Below are positions 24,575 to 31,518 of a stretch of 36,180 nucleotides of DNA, piece by piece. How positions within the stretch are numbered: the first letter of the stretch is position 1; each line of letters begins with the position of its first letter. Source of the stretch: Muribaculaceae bacterium (lineage in GTDB: Bacteria; Bacteroidota; Bacteroidia; Bacteroidales; Muribaculaceae); assembly GCA_009775125.1 (NCBI GenBank), contig VSPD01000027.1:1-36180 (forward strand), written 5' to 3'. The position numbers and the translations under genes were made by a program. The notes below the pieces were generated by a model. That model was not told where the DNA came from and searched no databases. It saw only the letters and a list, made by a program, of their open reading frames with translations.

Positions 24575-24612
24575 TGAAGCGGAATCCGTGAGGATACCGC
24601 TTCATTTTTTTT
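24575..24612 (+). terminator. Strong intrinsic terminator upstream of the DUF6377-type gene
   Basis: TGAAGCGG (24575-24582) pairs with CCGCTTCA (24597-24604); the stem continues inside as ATCC-gtga-GGAT and is followed by eight T. It ends the intergenic transcript just before the -33 box at 24629. The duplicate lies at 26336-26373. Confidence 0.75.
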
Positions 24613-24628
24613 CTGAAAGAAACAAACG

Positions 24629-24660
24629 TTTGCTTTTTAATGGCTATTTTTGTAACTTTG
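24629..24660 (+). promoter_or_regulatory. Promoter of the DUF6377-type regulator (inner, truncated copy)
   Basis: TTTG (24629-24632), 20 nt, TAACTTTG (24653-24660): exact consensus. ATG 24669 follows 8 nt later, so the transcript is leaderless or nearly so. Confidence 0.7.
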
Positions 24661-24668
24661 CGCTTATT

Positions 24669-25100
24669 ATGGAAATGTCACAAACACTAAATAACATACT
24701 CCAGACCATAGGCGTGGCTGTGATAGTGATCATGGCCGTGGTGTGGCTTATACGCCGTATTATAAGGAAAAGGAAAGGTGATGCCGGCTGCGGCTGTTCA
24801 GACTGTGAAGGTTGCGACATGGCCTGTCCTTCAAAGCCTCGTCCGAAAGACAACGGCAAGTCTGTGTTGCCGTTTGTGGCCGTGCTGTGTCTTGGGGCGC
24901 AGTTTGCCGCTGCCTCGCATAACGAGGAAGCTCTCCGGAAGCTCGACGCTTTAATCGAGCATATGGCCGATTATACTCAGGTGCGCGAGGCTCAGTTTGA
25001 GGATTTGCGCCGTCAGGAAGCCGGAACTAAGAATCTGGAAGAGAAATTTTGGCTTACACGCACGTTGTTCGACCATTACACGGTGTTCTTGAAGGAATGA
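24669..25100 (+). pseudogene. Truncated 5' copy of the DUF6377-type regulator
   Basis: Identical to the first 139-140 codons of the intact gene at 26430, then broken at the duplication junction (25088) where the frame runs into antisense of the other truncated gene and stops after LKE. A 143-aa product would keep the N-terminal helix, the cysteine cluster, the second hydrophobic segment and the start of the repeat region, but lack the DNA-binding part. It has an intact promoter, so it may be expressed. Confidence 0.85.
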
Positions 25101-25844
25101 GTCGATGTCGGTGTTGTATTTGTGCATTTCCGACCCGTCGAACAGAAACAGGCCGGAAAAAGAAGTCACCACCAGCAGCCTGTTGCCGGGCATTGGCAGC
25201 AAGGCGCATATTTTGTCGTGAATCAGGTCGGCCGAAGGCATGGCGCCGAGTTCTTCGCCGTTGACACGAGCCAGGCCGCCGTCTTGGAATCCTACATATA
25301 TATCAGTGCCGAAAATGGCTGAGGCCGTTATCTTTTTTTGTGATTCAATATGGCGGCAAGCCCCGTTTCGGCAGCAAATAAGCATGTAGTCGGTCTGGAA
25401 CCAGATGTCGCGGTCCTTTTTCATGATATGCCATACGTCGGAAAAAACGGGGGTGTTTTCCGGCAAGGCAGGCACGAGAGAACGGTAGCGGGGACGGTTG
25501 TTGGCAGAGTCGGGCTCGAAATATCCGAAATCGTAGGATGCGCCCACGTAGATGCGTCTCGACTCGTCGTCGGCGAGGACGCTTCGCACGGCGGTTTTGT
25601 TTAGCACGTTTGCCTTCTGCCATGAGCGAGAGTCGAAGAGCAACAGGCCTTCGTTGTTGCCAAAAAGCATCGCTCCGCTCCCGTCTTGCGACACAGCCCA
25701 GTTCTGCGAGCCGCCTGAATAGGTGTGCCTGGAAAAATTTTTCACGATGGGAAATGAAGCCCGTGTCTCTATCGGAAACAGGATGGAGAAAAGAGCGATT
25801 AAAGGAATCAAACCCGCAATTCTTTTTATGGTGGGGCAACTCAT
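24951..25844 (-). pseudogene. Truncated 5' copy of the 970-aa regulator
   Basis: From ATG 25844 the sequence equals the first 252 codons or so of the intact gene, to about 25089. Past the junction it continues for about 44 codons in antisense of the truncated DUF6377-type copy and stops at 24951. The product would be a secreted partial propeller without membrane helix or HTH. It converges on the other truncated gene, so the two transcripts could overlap as antisense RNAs. Confidence 0.85.
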
Positions 25845-25872
25845 GGATTTTGAAAAAAGGATTTAGACAATG

Positions 25873-25880
25873 CAAAGATA
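25873..25880 (-). promoter_or_regulatory. -7 box of the truncated 970-aa regulator copy
   Basis: TATCTTTG on the minus strand, the exact duplicate of the box at 24112-24119. Confidence 0.5.
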
Positions 25881-26037
25881 ATGAATATTTTGATGTGAGT
25901 TACATTTTTGGCGAAATAAAATCGGCTAAAAAGTAATGTTGAGGATAAAACATTGATAATCAACGGTATGTGTTTTTGATGTTGTATTTATGTTGAGTGT
26001 GATTTTTACTGTTGTTGAGTTTTCGTGAATGGATTTT

Positions 26038-26127
26038 CTTGCAAATGAACGATTTGTGGTATAACTTTGCAACATGGTTCCGAAGTCAAAAGTGGCTCGG
26101 ATTAGTTCACTTGACAAACTTCGGTAA
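26038..26127 (+). promoter_or_regulatory. Second copy of the short-transcript promoter and 17-aa ORF
   Basis: Duplicate (offset 1,761) of the promoter at 24277-24308 and of the small ORF at 24313-24366; promoter boxes at 26038-26069 and ORF at 26074-26127. Confidence 0.4.
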
Positions 26128-26335
26128 CGTCCCTTTTGCTTTTCTTTATACAAATTATTCGTTATAATAATATCAAGCAAGGGTACATTTTCCCCGGTAA
26201 AAAATTACACGATTCTTTTTTGTTTTTTTCTGTTTTTATCCTAAATTTAACCCAAATATCACAGACTGAATTTATACCCTATTTTGCATTTTAATCATCG
26301 TTCTCATAAAATAAGACAAGTAAATGTATTTTGAG

Positions 26336-26373
26336 TGAAGCGGAATCCGTGAGGATACCGCTTCATTTTTTTT
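26336..26373 (+). terminator. Second copy of the intrinsic terminator
   Basis: Exact duplicate of 24575-24612, directly upstream of the intact DUF6377-type gene promoter. Confidence 0.75.
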
Positions 26374-26389
26374 CTGAAAGAAACAAACG

Positions 26390-26421
26390 TTTGCTTTTTA
26401 ATGGCTATTTTTGTAACTTTG
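26390..26421 (+). promoter_or_regulatory. Promoter of the intact DUF6377-type regulator
   Basis: TTTG (26390-26393), 20 nt, TAACTTTG (26414-26421), exact consensus, 8 nt before ATG 26430. The start at 26430 is chosen because the in-frame upstream ATG (26331) lies in the terminator and upstream of this promoter. Confidence 0.7.
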
Positions 26422-26429
26422 CGCTTATT

Positions 26430-28343
26430 ATGGAAATGTCACAAACACTAAATAACATACTCCAGACCATAGGCGTGGCTGTGATAGTGATCATGGCCGT
26501 GGTGTGGCTTATACGCCGTATTATAAGGAAAAGGAAAGGTGATGCCGGCTGCGGCTGTTCAGACTGTGAAGGTTGCGACATGGCCTGTCCTTCAAAGCCT
26601 CGTCCGAAAGACAACGGCAAGTCTGTGTTGCCGTTTGTGGCCGTGCTGTGTCTTGGGGCGCAGTTTGCCGCTGCCTCGCATAACGAGGAAGCTCTCCGGA
26701 AGCTCGACGCTTTAATCGAGCATATGGCCGATTATACTCAGGTGCGCGAGGCTCAGTTTGAGGATTTGCGCCGTCAGGAAGCCGGAACTAAGAATCTGGA
26801 AGAGAAATTTTGGCTTACACGCACGTTGTTCGACCATTACACGGTGTTCGACTGCGACTCGGCCGCTTTGTATGGCGACCGGGCCATAAATATGGCGCGG
26901 CTGCTCGACCGTCCCGACCTTGAAGCCGAGTTGCATATCAAGAAGTCGTATACGCTCACGGCCATAGGCTTGCTCGACCAAGGGCTTGCCGAGCTTGAAA
27001 TGGTCGACAAATCGTGTCTGTCGGCCGATGCAATGGTCGACTATCTGGGCCAGCGCGTATATTGGCTGACTCATTCCGACCAATATCGCAACATAACAAG
27101 CCAGGACGAGCCCTATTCCGCCGCCGTGGCTGCCGTGCTCGACTCCATAAATGATATAATCGAGCCGTCGCACCCCGAATACGTTTATTATTTGTCTTAC
27201 CGGGCCATGAGGCGCGGCGCCGACGAGCAGAGGGCCGCTCTCGCCAAAGTGGAGCCGCTGATGGCTAATTTCAAATATGACAAGCACGAGGAGGCCAAGG
27301 CCGCATGGACCGTGTCGCAGCTGCACAAATTTCTTGGTGACACCCGCAGATATGAGGAAATGCTCATAAATTCGGCGTTTGCCGACCTCAGGGTGGTGAA
27401 CCGCGACATCGCTTCCCTCGAAGATCTCGCCGATATTCGATACCAGGACGGAGATCTTGAACGTGCATATAAATATATAGGATACTGTATCGAATGTGCG
27501 GCCGGCTACAAGAACAGGGCCCGTGTGCTCGGCGTGGCCACAAAGCAGACCGATATCAACAAGGCTTATCAGGACCGTGTCACATATCTTCAAGGCCAGA
27601 CGCGCACTTATCTTTCGGTGCTGGTAGTGATGATTATATTCTTGCTGGGCACTACGCTTTACATATATTTCCAACGCCGACGTCTAAGCGCCTCTAATGT
27701 TGAGCTGCATCGAGCCAACGAGCGCGTGCAGGGCAATCTGCAAGGGCTGTCAGACGCTTATCAGCAGATTGCCTCGAATAATGAGCAGCTTCTCACGCTT
27801 ACCGAAAGGCTGCGGTTGAGAAATGAGGAACTTGCCCTGTCGGAGACATCCAAGCGCGAGAATTTCGGCTCGCTGTTCATGCTGTGTTCAAAGTATCTCG
27901 ACAAAATTAGCCAGGTGCGGCGCAACATAGGGCGTCAACTCAAAGCGAAGCAATATGACGCTGCGCTGTCGACTGTTGAAAATGCCGAGACCGGACAGGA
28001 CGAGGTGAAGGATTTCCACGAGCAGTTCGACCGTCTGTTCCTGAAACTGTATCCGACATTTGTATCCGATTTCAACTCGCTGCTTCGGCCCGGCGAGGAG
28101 ATAATACCCAAGGAGGAAGGCCGGCTAAATACCGACCTGCGCATCTATGCGCTGATATTTCTCGGCATCACCGACTCGGTGACGATAGCCGAGGTGCTTC
28201 ATTGCGCGTCGCAGACGGTATATAACAAAAGAATGAAGGTGCGCAACAAGGCAATCGACGACAAGGATCGCTTTGTCGACCGCGTGCGTGCCCTCTCGCC
28301 CGAATCGGACCGCGGAGCCGGTAAAGTAGAGCCGGTGGAATAG
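26430..28343 (+). CDS. DUF6377-type membrane regulator with N-terminal FeoB-associated-like Cys-rich segment
   Basis: 637 aa. Residues 1-60 look like a FeoB-associated cysteine-rich membrane protein: one helix (about 10-28), a basic RRIIRKRKG stretch, then GCGCSDCEGCDMAC with five cysteines. A second hydrophobic segment (about 64-80, VLPFVAVLCLGAQFAAAS) looks like the signal peptide with which DUF6377-type proteins normally begin. Then come TPR-like helical repeats (about 85-370), a transmembrane helix (about 394-414), a coiled coil (about 418-475), and the C-terminal module with LYPTFVSDFNSLL and an HTH-like end (DLRIYALIFLGITDSVTIAEVL, TVYNKRMKVRNKA). An internal ATG (codon 51, 26580) could produce the regulator alone. 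Gene divergent from the 970-aa regulator; its 5' part is duplicated. Confidence 0.85.
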   Translation: MEMSQTLNNILQTIGVAVIVIMAVVWLIRRIIRKRKGDAGCGCSDCEGCDMACPSKPRPKDNGKSVLPFVAVLCLGAQFAAASHNEEALRKLDALIEHMADYTQVREAQFEDLRRQEAGTKNLEEKFWLTRTLFDHYTVFDCDSAALYGDRAINMARLLDRPDLEAELHIKKSYTLTAIGLLDQGLAELEMVDKSCLSADAMVDYLGQRVYWLTHSDQYRNITSQDEPYSAAVAAVLDSINDIIEPSHPEYVYYLSYRAMRRGADEQRAALAKVEPLMANFKYDKHEEAKAAWTVSQLHKFLGDTRRYEEMLINSAFADLRVVNRDIASLEDLADIRYQDGDLERAYKYIGYCIECAAGYKNRARVLGVATKQTDINKAYQDRVTYLQGQTRTYLSVLVVMIIFLLGTTLYIYFQRRRLSASNVELHRANERVQGNLQGLSDAYQQIASNNEQLLTLTERLRLRNEELALSETSKRENFGSLFMLCSKYLDKISQVRRNIGRQLKAKQYDAALSTVENAETGQDEVKDFHEQFDRLFLKLYPTFVSDFNSLLRPGEEIIPKEEGRLNTDLRIYALIFLGITDSVTIAEVLHCASQTVYNKRMKVRNKAIDDKDRFVDRVRALSPESDRGAGKVEPVE

Positions 28344-28361
28344 GAACGCCAACCACCGGCT
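28330..28361 (+). terminator. Possible terminator overlapping the end of the DUF6377-type gene
   Basis: AGCCGGTGG (28330-28338) pairs with CCACCGGCT (28353-28361), with the stop codon in the 14-nt loop. The downstream sequence TTGCGTTATTATTTAA is T-rich but not a clean T-run. Confidence 0.4.
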
Positions 28362-28370
28362 TGCGTTATT

Positions 28371-28616
28371 ATTTAACAGGAGGGAGTGAATCCACCCGGT
28401 AGGAACACAATTGATTAAAATAATTTGTGAAATCAGGGCACAAGCCGTAATTCCAGTGCATTAATATTTAACAGGCAGGGAGTGAATCCACCCGGTAGGA
28501 ACACAATCCTCCGGATTGTGAAAAATATAATCACAATCCGGAGGATTCTTTGCCTTGCAAAGCGCTTCGCGGTCAGTGTCCCTACATAATTGATTCAAAA
28601 TAATTTGTGAAATCAG
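28371..28616. repeat. Two-copy direct repeat, second copy split by a palindromic unit
   Basis: Copy 1 (28371-28436) reads ATTTAACAGG, then GGGAGTGAATCCACCCGG, TAGGAACACAAT and a tail TGATTAAAATAATTTGTGAAATCAG. Copy 2 has the same head (28466-28507), but about 80 nt intervene before the tail (28590-28616). The extra piece holds the arms CACAATCCTCCGGATTGTG and CACAATCCGGAGGATT and ends GTGTCCCTAC, the inverse of the GTAGGAACAC start. It looks like a palindromic unit inserted into, or lost from, one copy. Confidence 0.6.
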
Positions 28617-28645
28617 CGAAATTTGTGTAATTCGGGGTAAAAAAA

Positions 28646-28661
28646 GAGCGCGACCGCGCTC
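28646..28661. repeat. GAGCGCG hairpin and flanking AATTTCACAAATT microrepeat
   Basis: GAGCGCG-ac-CGCGCTC stem (28646-28661), flanked by degenerate units of the type TTTGTGAAATC / CACAAATTTCAC (28601-28705). No gene is seen in 28344-28983. Confidence 0.5.
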
Positions 28662-28789
28662 CGGGGTACACAAATTTCACAGATTGCACGAATTTCACAA
28701 ATTTCTTTCCGAATCGCTACGCGATTCCATGCACCGACTTTTGGGCTTGTTCCCTAATAACGTATATTGCCGAGATTTCGGAAAAACAG

Positions 28790-28945
28790 TTGAGGATGTC
28801 TCAAAAAGCTGTTTATGTCGATATTGTAGGGACGCACGGCTCGTGCGTCCGCATATGAACAGTTGATTATCAATCAAATACCAATATGATTTCCCGGACG
28901 CACGGGCCGTGCGTCCCTACCTTTGGTATTTAGACACACCCTCCT
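28790..28945. mobile_element. MITE-like element, copy C
   Basis: About 156 bp, aligned along its whole length with copy B: left end GAGGATGTCTCAAAAAGCTG, internal GGGACGCACGGCTCGTGCGTCC, GGACGCACGGGCCGTGCGTCC, right end AGACACACCCTCCTGC. The terminal repeats have diverged more than in copy B. It has no ORF and lies downstream of def on the opposite strand sense. Confidence 0.75.
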
Positions 28946-28983
28946 GCCGTCTTGAAGCGCATACGCGATTCTTTCGCAATGGT

Positions 28984-29547
28984 TTATTTTTTGCGGGGAG
29001 CGTAGCGAACGGGATAGGATGGGCGTGTGCGGCCGGTGATGATATTGTTGAGTTTGCCGCGGTTGAGCTGGCGGCGTATGCCCGATACGTGGTCCATATA
29101 CACTTTTCCGATGAGGTGGTCGTATTCGTGCTGGATGATGCGTGCGAGGAATCCGGAGAATTCTTCGGAGTGCTGCTCGAATTTTTCATCGAGCCATGTA
29201 AGGCGCACGTGCTCAACGCGTTTCACGTCTTCCGACAGGCCGGGAAGGCTGAGGCAAGCCTCGGAGCGGGTCTCGACAGGGCCGTCGAGCACTTCGAGGG
29301 TGGGGTTGATGAGGGCTTTTTTCCAGCCGGCACATTCGGGGAATGATTCTTCGAGGGGCGAGGCGTCGATTACGATGAGCTTGATGTTGCGGCCAATCTG
29401 CGGGGCGGCCAGGCCTACGCCTTCGGAGAAGTACATGGTTTCGAACATGTCGTCGATCAACTGCGCCAGTCCTTCGTAGTCGGCTGTTATTTCCTGGGAT
29501 GTTTCACGGAGCACGGGGTGTCCGTAAAGGTATATGGGGAGTTTCAT
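28984..29547 (-). CDS. def: Peptide deformylase
   Basis: 187 aa. It removes the formyl group from the N-terminal methionine of nascent proteins. The three motifs are GVGLAAPQIG (43-52), EACLS (96-100, metal-binding Cys98), and QHEYDHL (139-145, metal-binding His140 and His144 with catalytic Glu141). Motif 2 is normally EGCLS; here Gly is Ala. Length and start (MKLPIYLYGHPVLR) are normal for Bacteroidetes. It follows ruvX by 18 nt and is probably co-transcribed. Confidence 0.95.
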   Translation of the reverse strand: MKLPIYLYGHPVLRETSQEITADYEGLAQLIDDMFETMYFSEGVGLAAPQIGRNIKLIVIDASPLEESFPECAGWKKALINPTLEVLDGPVETRSEACLSLPGLSEDVKRVEHVRLTWLDEKFEQHSEEFSGFLARIIQHEYDHLIGKVYMDHVSGIRRQLNRGKLNNIITGRTRPSYPVRYAPRKK

Positions 29548-29565
29548 TTTATGATTGATGTATGG

Positions 29566-30000
29566 TTACGGGTTTGTGGAGGAGAAAGAGGATAGCGATG
29601 AGAGGTAGTCGTTAAGGATTATGGCGGCGGAGATTCGGTCGACCATGGCTCGGTCGCGCCGGTCGGTCTTTTTAAGGCCGCCGTCGAGCATGGCTCGGTG
29701 GGCGAGAACGGATGTGAAGCGTTCGTCGGAAAAGACAAACGGCATGTCGGGCAGCAGTTTTTGCAGGCGCGCCACGGCCGGGCGTAGCCATTGCTGCGAT
29801 TCCGAGGGTTCGCCGCGCATGGTTGTGGGCAGCCCGACTATTATTTTGTCGACGGTCTCGCGCGAGCAGTAGGCGGTGATGAATTTCTCGAGGTCGCACG
29901 TGCGCACGGTGTCGAGGGGGTTGGCTGCTATGCACAGAGGGTCGGTCACGGCTATGCCGCAACGTTTGCGTCCGAAATCTATGGCAAGGAGTCGTCCCAT
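29566..30000 (-). CDS. ruvX: RuvX/YqgF family Holliday junction resolvase-like protein
   Basis: 144 aa from ATG 30000 (MGRLLAIDFGRKRCGIAVTD). The RNase H-like fold is marked by AIDFGRKRCGIAVTD, IIVGLPTTMRGEPSESQ, and DERFTSVLAHRAM, with the C-terminal DRISAAIILNDYL. YqgF-family proteins act on RNA (16S rRNA processing) or Holliday junctions. The frame is open for 567 nt upstream but that overlaps the gene at 30048-30896 and is not coding. Promoter with near-leaderless start at 30009-30040. Confidence 0.92.
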   Translation of the reverse strand: MGRLLAIDFGRKRCGIAVTDPLCIAANPLDTVRTCDLEKFITAYCSRETVDKIIVGLPTTMRGEPSESQQWLRPAVARLQKLLPDMPFVFSDERFTSVLAHRAMLDGGLKKTDRRDRAMVDRISAAIILNDYLSSLSSFSSTNP

Positions 30001-30008
30001 TTCGGGCG

Positions 30009-30040
30009 CAAAGTTACAAAAAATCCGCGAAACGGGCAAG
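30009..30040 (-). promoter_or_regulatory. Promoter of ruvX-def
   Basis: Minus-strand CTTG (30037-30040), 20 nt, TAACTTTG (30009-30016). The -7 box ends 8 nt before the ATG, so the transcript has almost no leader. Confidence 0.6.
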
Positions 30041-30047
30041 GTAAAAA

Positions 30048-30896
30048 TCAGGGAAGTGGCGCGCGGGGAAATGCGTCGATATATGAGCCGGGTGTGGAGT
30101 TGACGATGCGTATTCCGCGCGTGGCGGCAAACCGGGCTATGGTGTGGTAGGAGGCGAAAGCTATGCGGAAGCTGTCGAGGATGGTGTGGAGCGGGCGGTG
30201 GAGGTAGTCGGTGCGCACTCGCGCCAGTTCTTTGTCGTTGTCTTTGTAAAAATGCGGCTGTATCGACACCACCCGGTTGTTGTCGTTGACAGATATTGTT
30301 TTCATCCACGAATGGTCGGCTCCGGTGAGGTATATTTCCTTGAATCCCATGGCGATGGCGGCCATAATCGAGGGAATGAGCACGTTGCGCGGGCGCGGCA
30401 TGCCCCATCCGCGGGCAAAGGCTGCGTTTTCGAGGGGGAGGAAGCCTTCGACGGCGATGTCGTTTACCGTGAGGGTGTCGATGTTGACAGACGCGGGTAT
30501 GAGGCGCCGCCGGCGTGCGGGCACTATCAGGGTCATGGGCCAGTCGACGCGCGCGAGGTTGTCCCACAGGCGTGTTACGTTAGGGTCGTCGGTCGCGGAG
30601 AAAAAATGCGGGTCGATGAGCACGTAATAGCGCGGGCGGAGCGTGCGGAATTCCGGGGCGTTTGCCGCGAAATTCACGGCGAGGGTGGGGTGGGCCTGCA
30701 ACGAGGGCAGGCTCTCGGCTATGGTTTGGTTGAGCGACGGGCCGTTGGCGAGGATAATAAGCGGGCGCGATGTGTCGGCATCGGCCTTTATGATTGTGGC
30801 ACGGCGGCGTTGCGTGAGCAGCTTCACGATGCTTTTTGCCGTCTGTCCGAGCCGCGAGGCGAAGGAGGCTATTTTGTCAGAGGCTGTTTTTGTCAT
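30048..30896 (-). CDS. MptE-like/DUF115-type protein, probably glycan-related
   Basis: 282 aa from ATG 30896 (MTKTASDKIASFASR). The core begins at about residue 47 with PLIILANGPSL, a nucleotide-binding-like motif seen in DUF115 / MptE-like proteins of surface-glycan loci, and continues with PRYYVLIDPHFF, SIMAAIAMGFKEIYLTGADHSW, and a C-terminal GIRIVNSTPGSYIDAFPR. DUF115-related proteins are found with glycosyltransferases; the substrate is unknown. The start is chosen because the first residues of the longer frame overlap the previous gene. It overlaps that gene by 20 nt, suggesting coupling. Confidence 0.7.
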   Translation of the reverse strand: MTKTASDKIASFASRLGQTAKSIVKLLTQRRRATIIKADADTSRPLIILANGPSLNQTIAESLPSLQAHPTLAVNFAANAPEFRTLRPRYYVLIDPHFFSATDDPNVTRLWDNLARVDWPMTLIVPARRRRLIPASVNIDTLTVNDIAVEGFLPLENAAFARGWGMPRPRNVLIPSIMAAIAMGFKEIYLTGADHSWMKTISVNDNNRVVSIQPHFYKDNDKELARVRTDYLHRPLHTILDSFRIAFASYHTIARFAATRGIRIVNSTPGSYIDAFPRAPLP

Positions 30897-31518
30897 AGAC
30901 GTGGGTGCGGAGATATTCGGTGACGGGCGTGGGGCGGAACGAAGGGTAGGCGGCTGTGAAATTTTCAGGACAGGTGGCGTCGGTGGTGAGCCGGTCGAAG
31001 AATTGGCGGCCGTACCAGATGCGTGCCAGGCGCGGAGGGATGGCAAAGAGCCGTTTGCCGTCGATGCGGCAGGCTATGGCGTCGGCAAGGTCGGAGATGG
31101 CAGGGTCGGTGCCGTCGGTGAGGGTAAGCGTTTCCACGGAGCCGGCTGCCATCATGGCTGCGCGGGCCACGTCGACGCCATGCACCACCGATATGCGGGC
31201 CTCGCAGCCTTTTATTGTTACGAAGCGTCCGGCATAGATGCTTTCGGCGATGCGGCGGGGCAGTCCTGTCATGCCCGTGGCCACGATGCAGGGGCAGTGG
31301 AGCACGGCCAAAGGAAGGCCGAGGCGGCGCGTTTCGGCATCGAACGCGGGGTCGGCGTTGGCGGTGGTGTCGTCGGTGACGATTCGCACGGCACGTGTTG
31401 GCGCCGACTCTTCATCATAGGCAGGTTCGCCGTCGGCGATTCCGGCTTCGCGGCGCAGATATGGAAGCAGGAAGTCGTTGCCGCAGAGGTCGAACAGTAT
31501 GTCAGATATTCTGTGCAT
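30877..31518 (-). CDS. Short extended-SDR-like (NAD-dependent epimerase/dehydratase family) protein
   Basis: 213 aa. The pattern in the middle (PRRIAESIYAGRFVTIKG, then ISVVHGVDVARAAM) matches the C-terminal half of sugar-nucleotide epimerase/dehydratase proteins, where a RLSVVHVDDVA block is usual, and the segment LTLTDGTDPAISDLADAIA also fits. The N-terminal Rossmann glycine motif GxxGxxG is not present, and the protein is much shorter than the usual 300-330 aa, so it may be a degraded or divergent member and not an active oxidoreductase. It overlaps both neighbours (17 nt and 20 nt), implying a compact operon. Confidence 0.55.
   Translation of the reverse strand: MHRISDILFDLCGNDFLLPYLRREAGIADGEPAYDEESAPTRAVRIVTDDTTANADPAFDAETRRLGLPLAVLHCPCIVATGMTGLPRRIAESIYAGRFVTIKGCEARISVVHGVDVARAAMMAAGSVETLTLTDGTDPAISDLADAIACRIDGKRLFAIPPRLARIWYGRQFFDRLTTDATCPENFTAAYPSFRPTPVTEYLRTHVYDKNSL

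Larger units (their letters stand above)
23325..26849. repeat. Exact 1,761-bp tandem duplication
   Basis: Bases 23325-25088 are the same as 25086-26849, by reading the text and by identical translated products. The unit length is 1,761 bp; the two units share TTC at the junction (25086-25088), a 3-nt microhomology. The unit carries the 5' end of the 970-aa regulator (minus), the shared intergenic region, and the 5' end of the DUF6377-type regulator (plus). The outer copies remain joined to the rest of each gene; the inner copies are truncated. No insertion sequence is present at the borders. Absence of visible differences implies a very recent event or an assembly error. Confidence 0.93.

Noticed and set aside
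24570..24668. Earlier in-frame ATG of the DUF6377-type gene (also at 26331)
   Set aside because: It lies in the terminator stem and upstream of the consensus promoter, so it would not be on the mRNA.
28371..28700. Possible CRISPR array
   Set aside because: Only two unequal direct copies with no regular spacing, and no cas genes; better explained as intergenic repeats.
30001..30567. Upstream extension of the ruvX frame
   Set aside because: It overlaps the DUF115-like gene in another frame; ATG 30000 matches the family start and follows a promoter.
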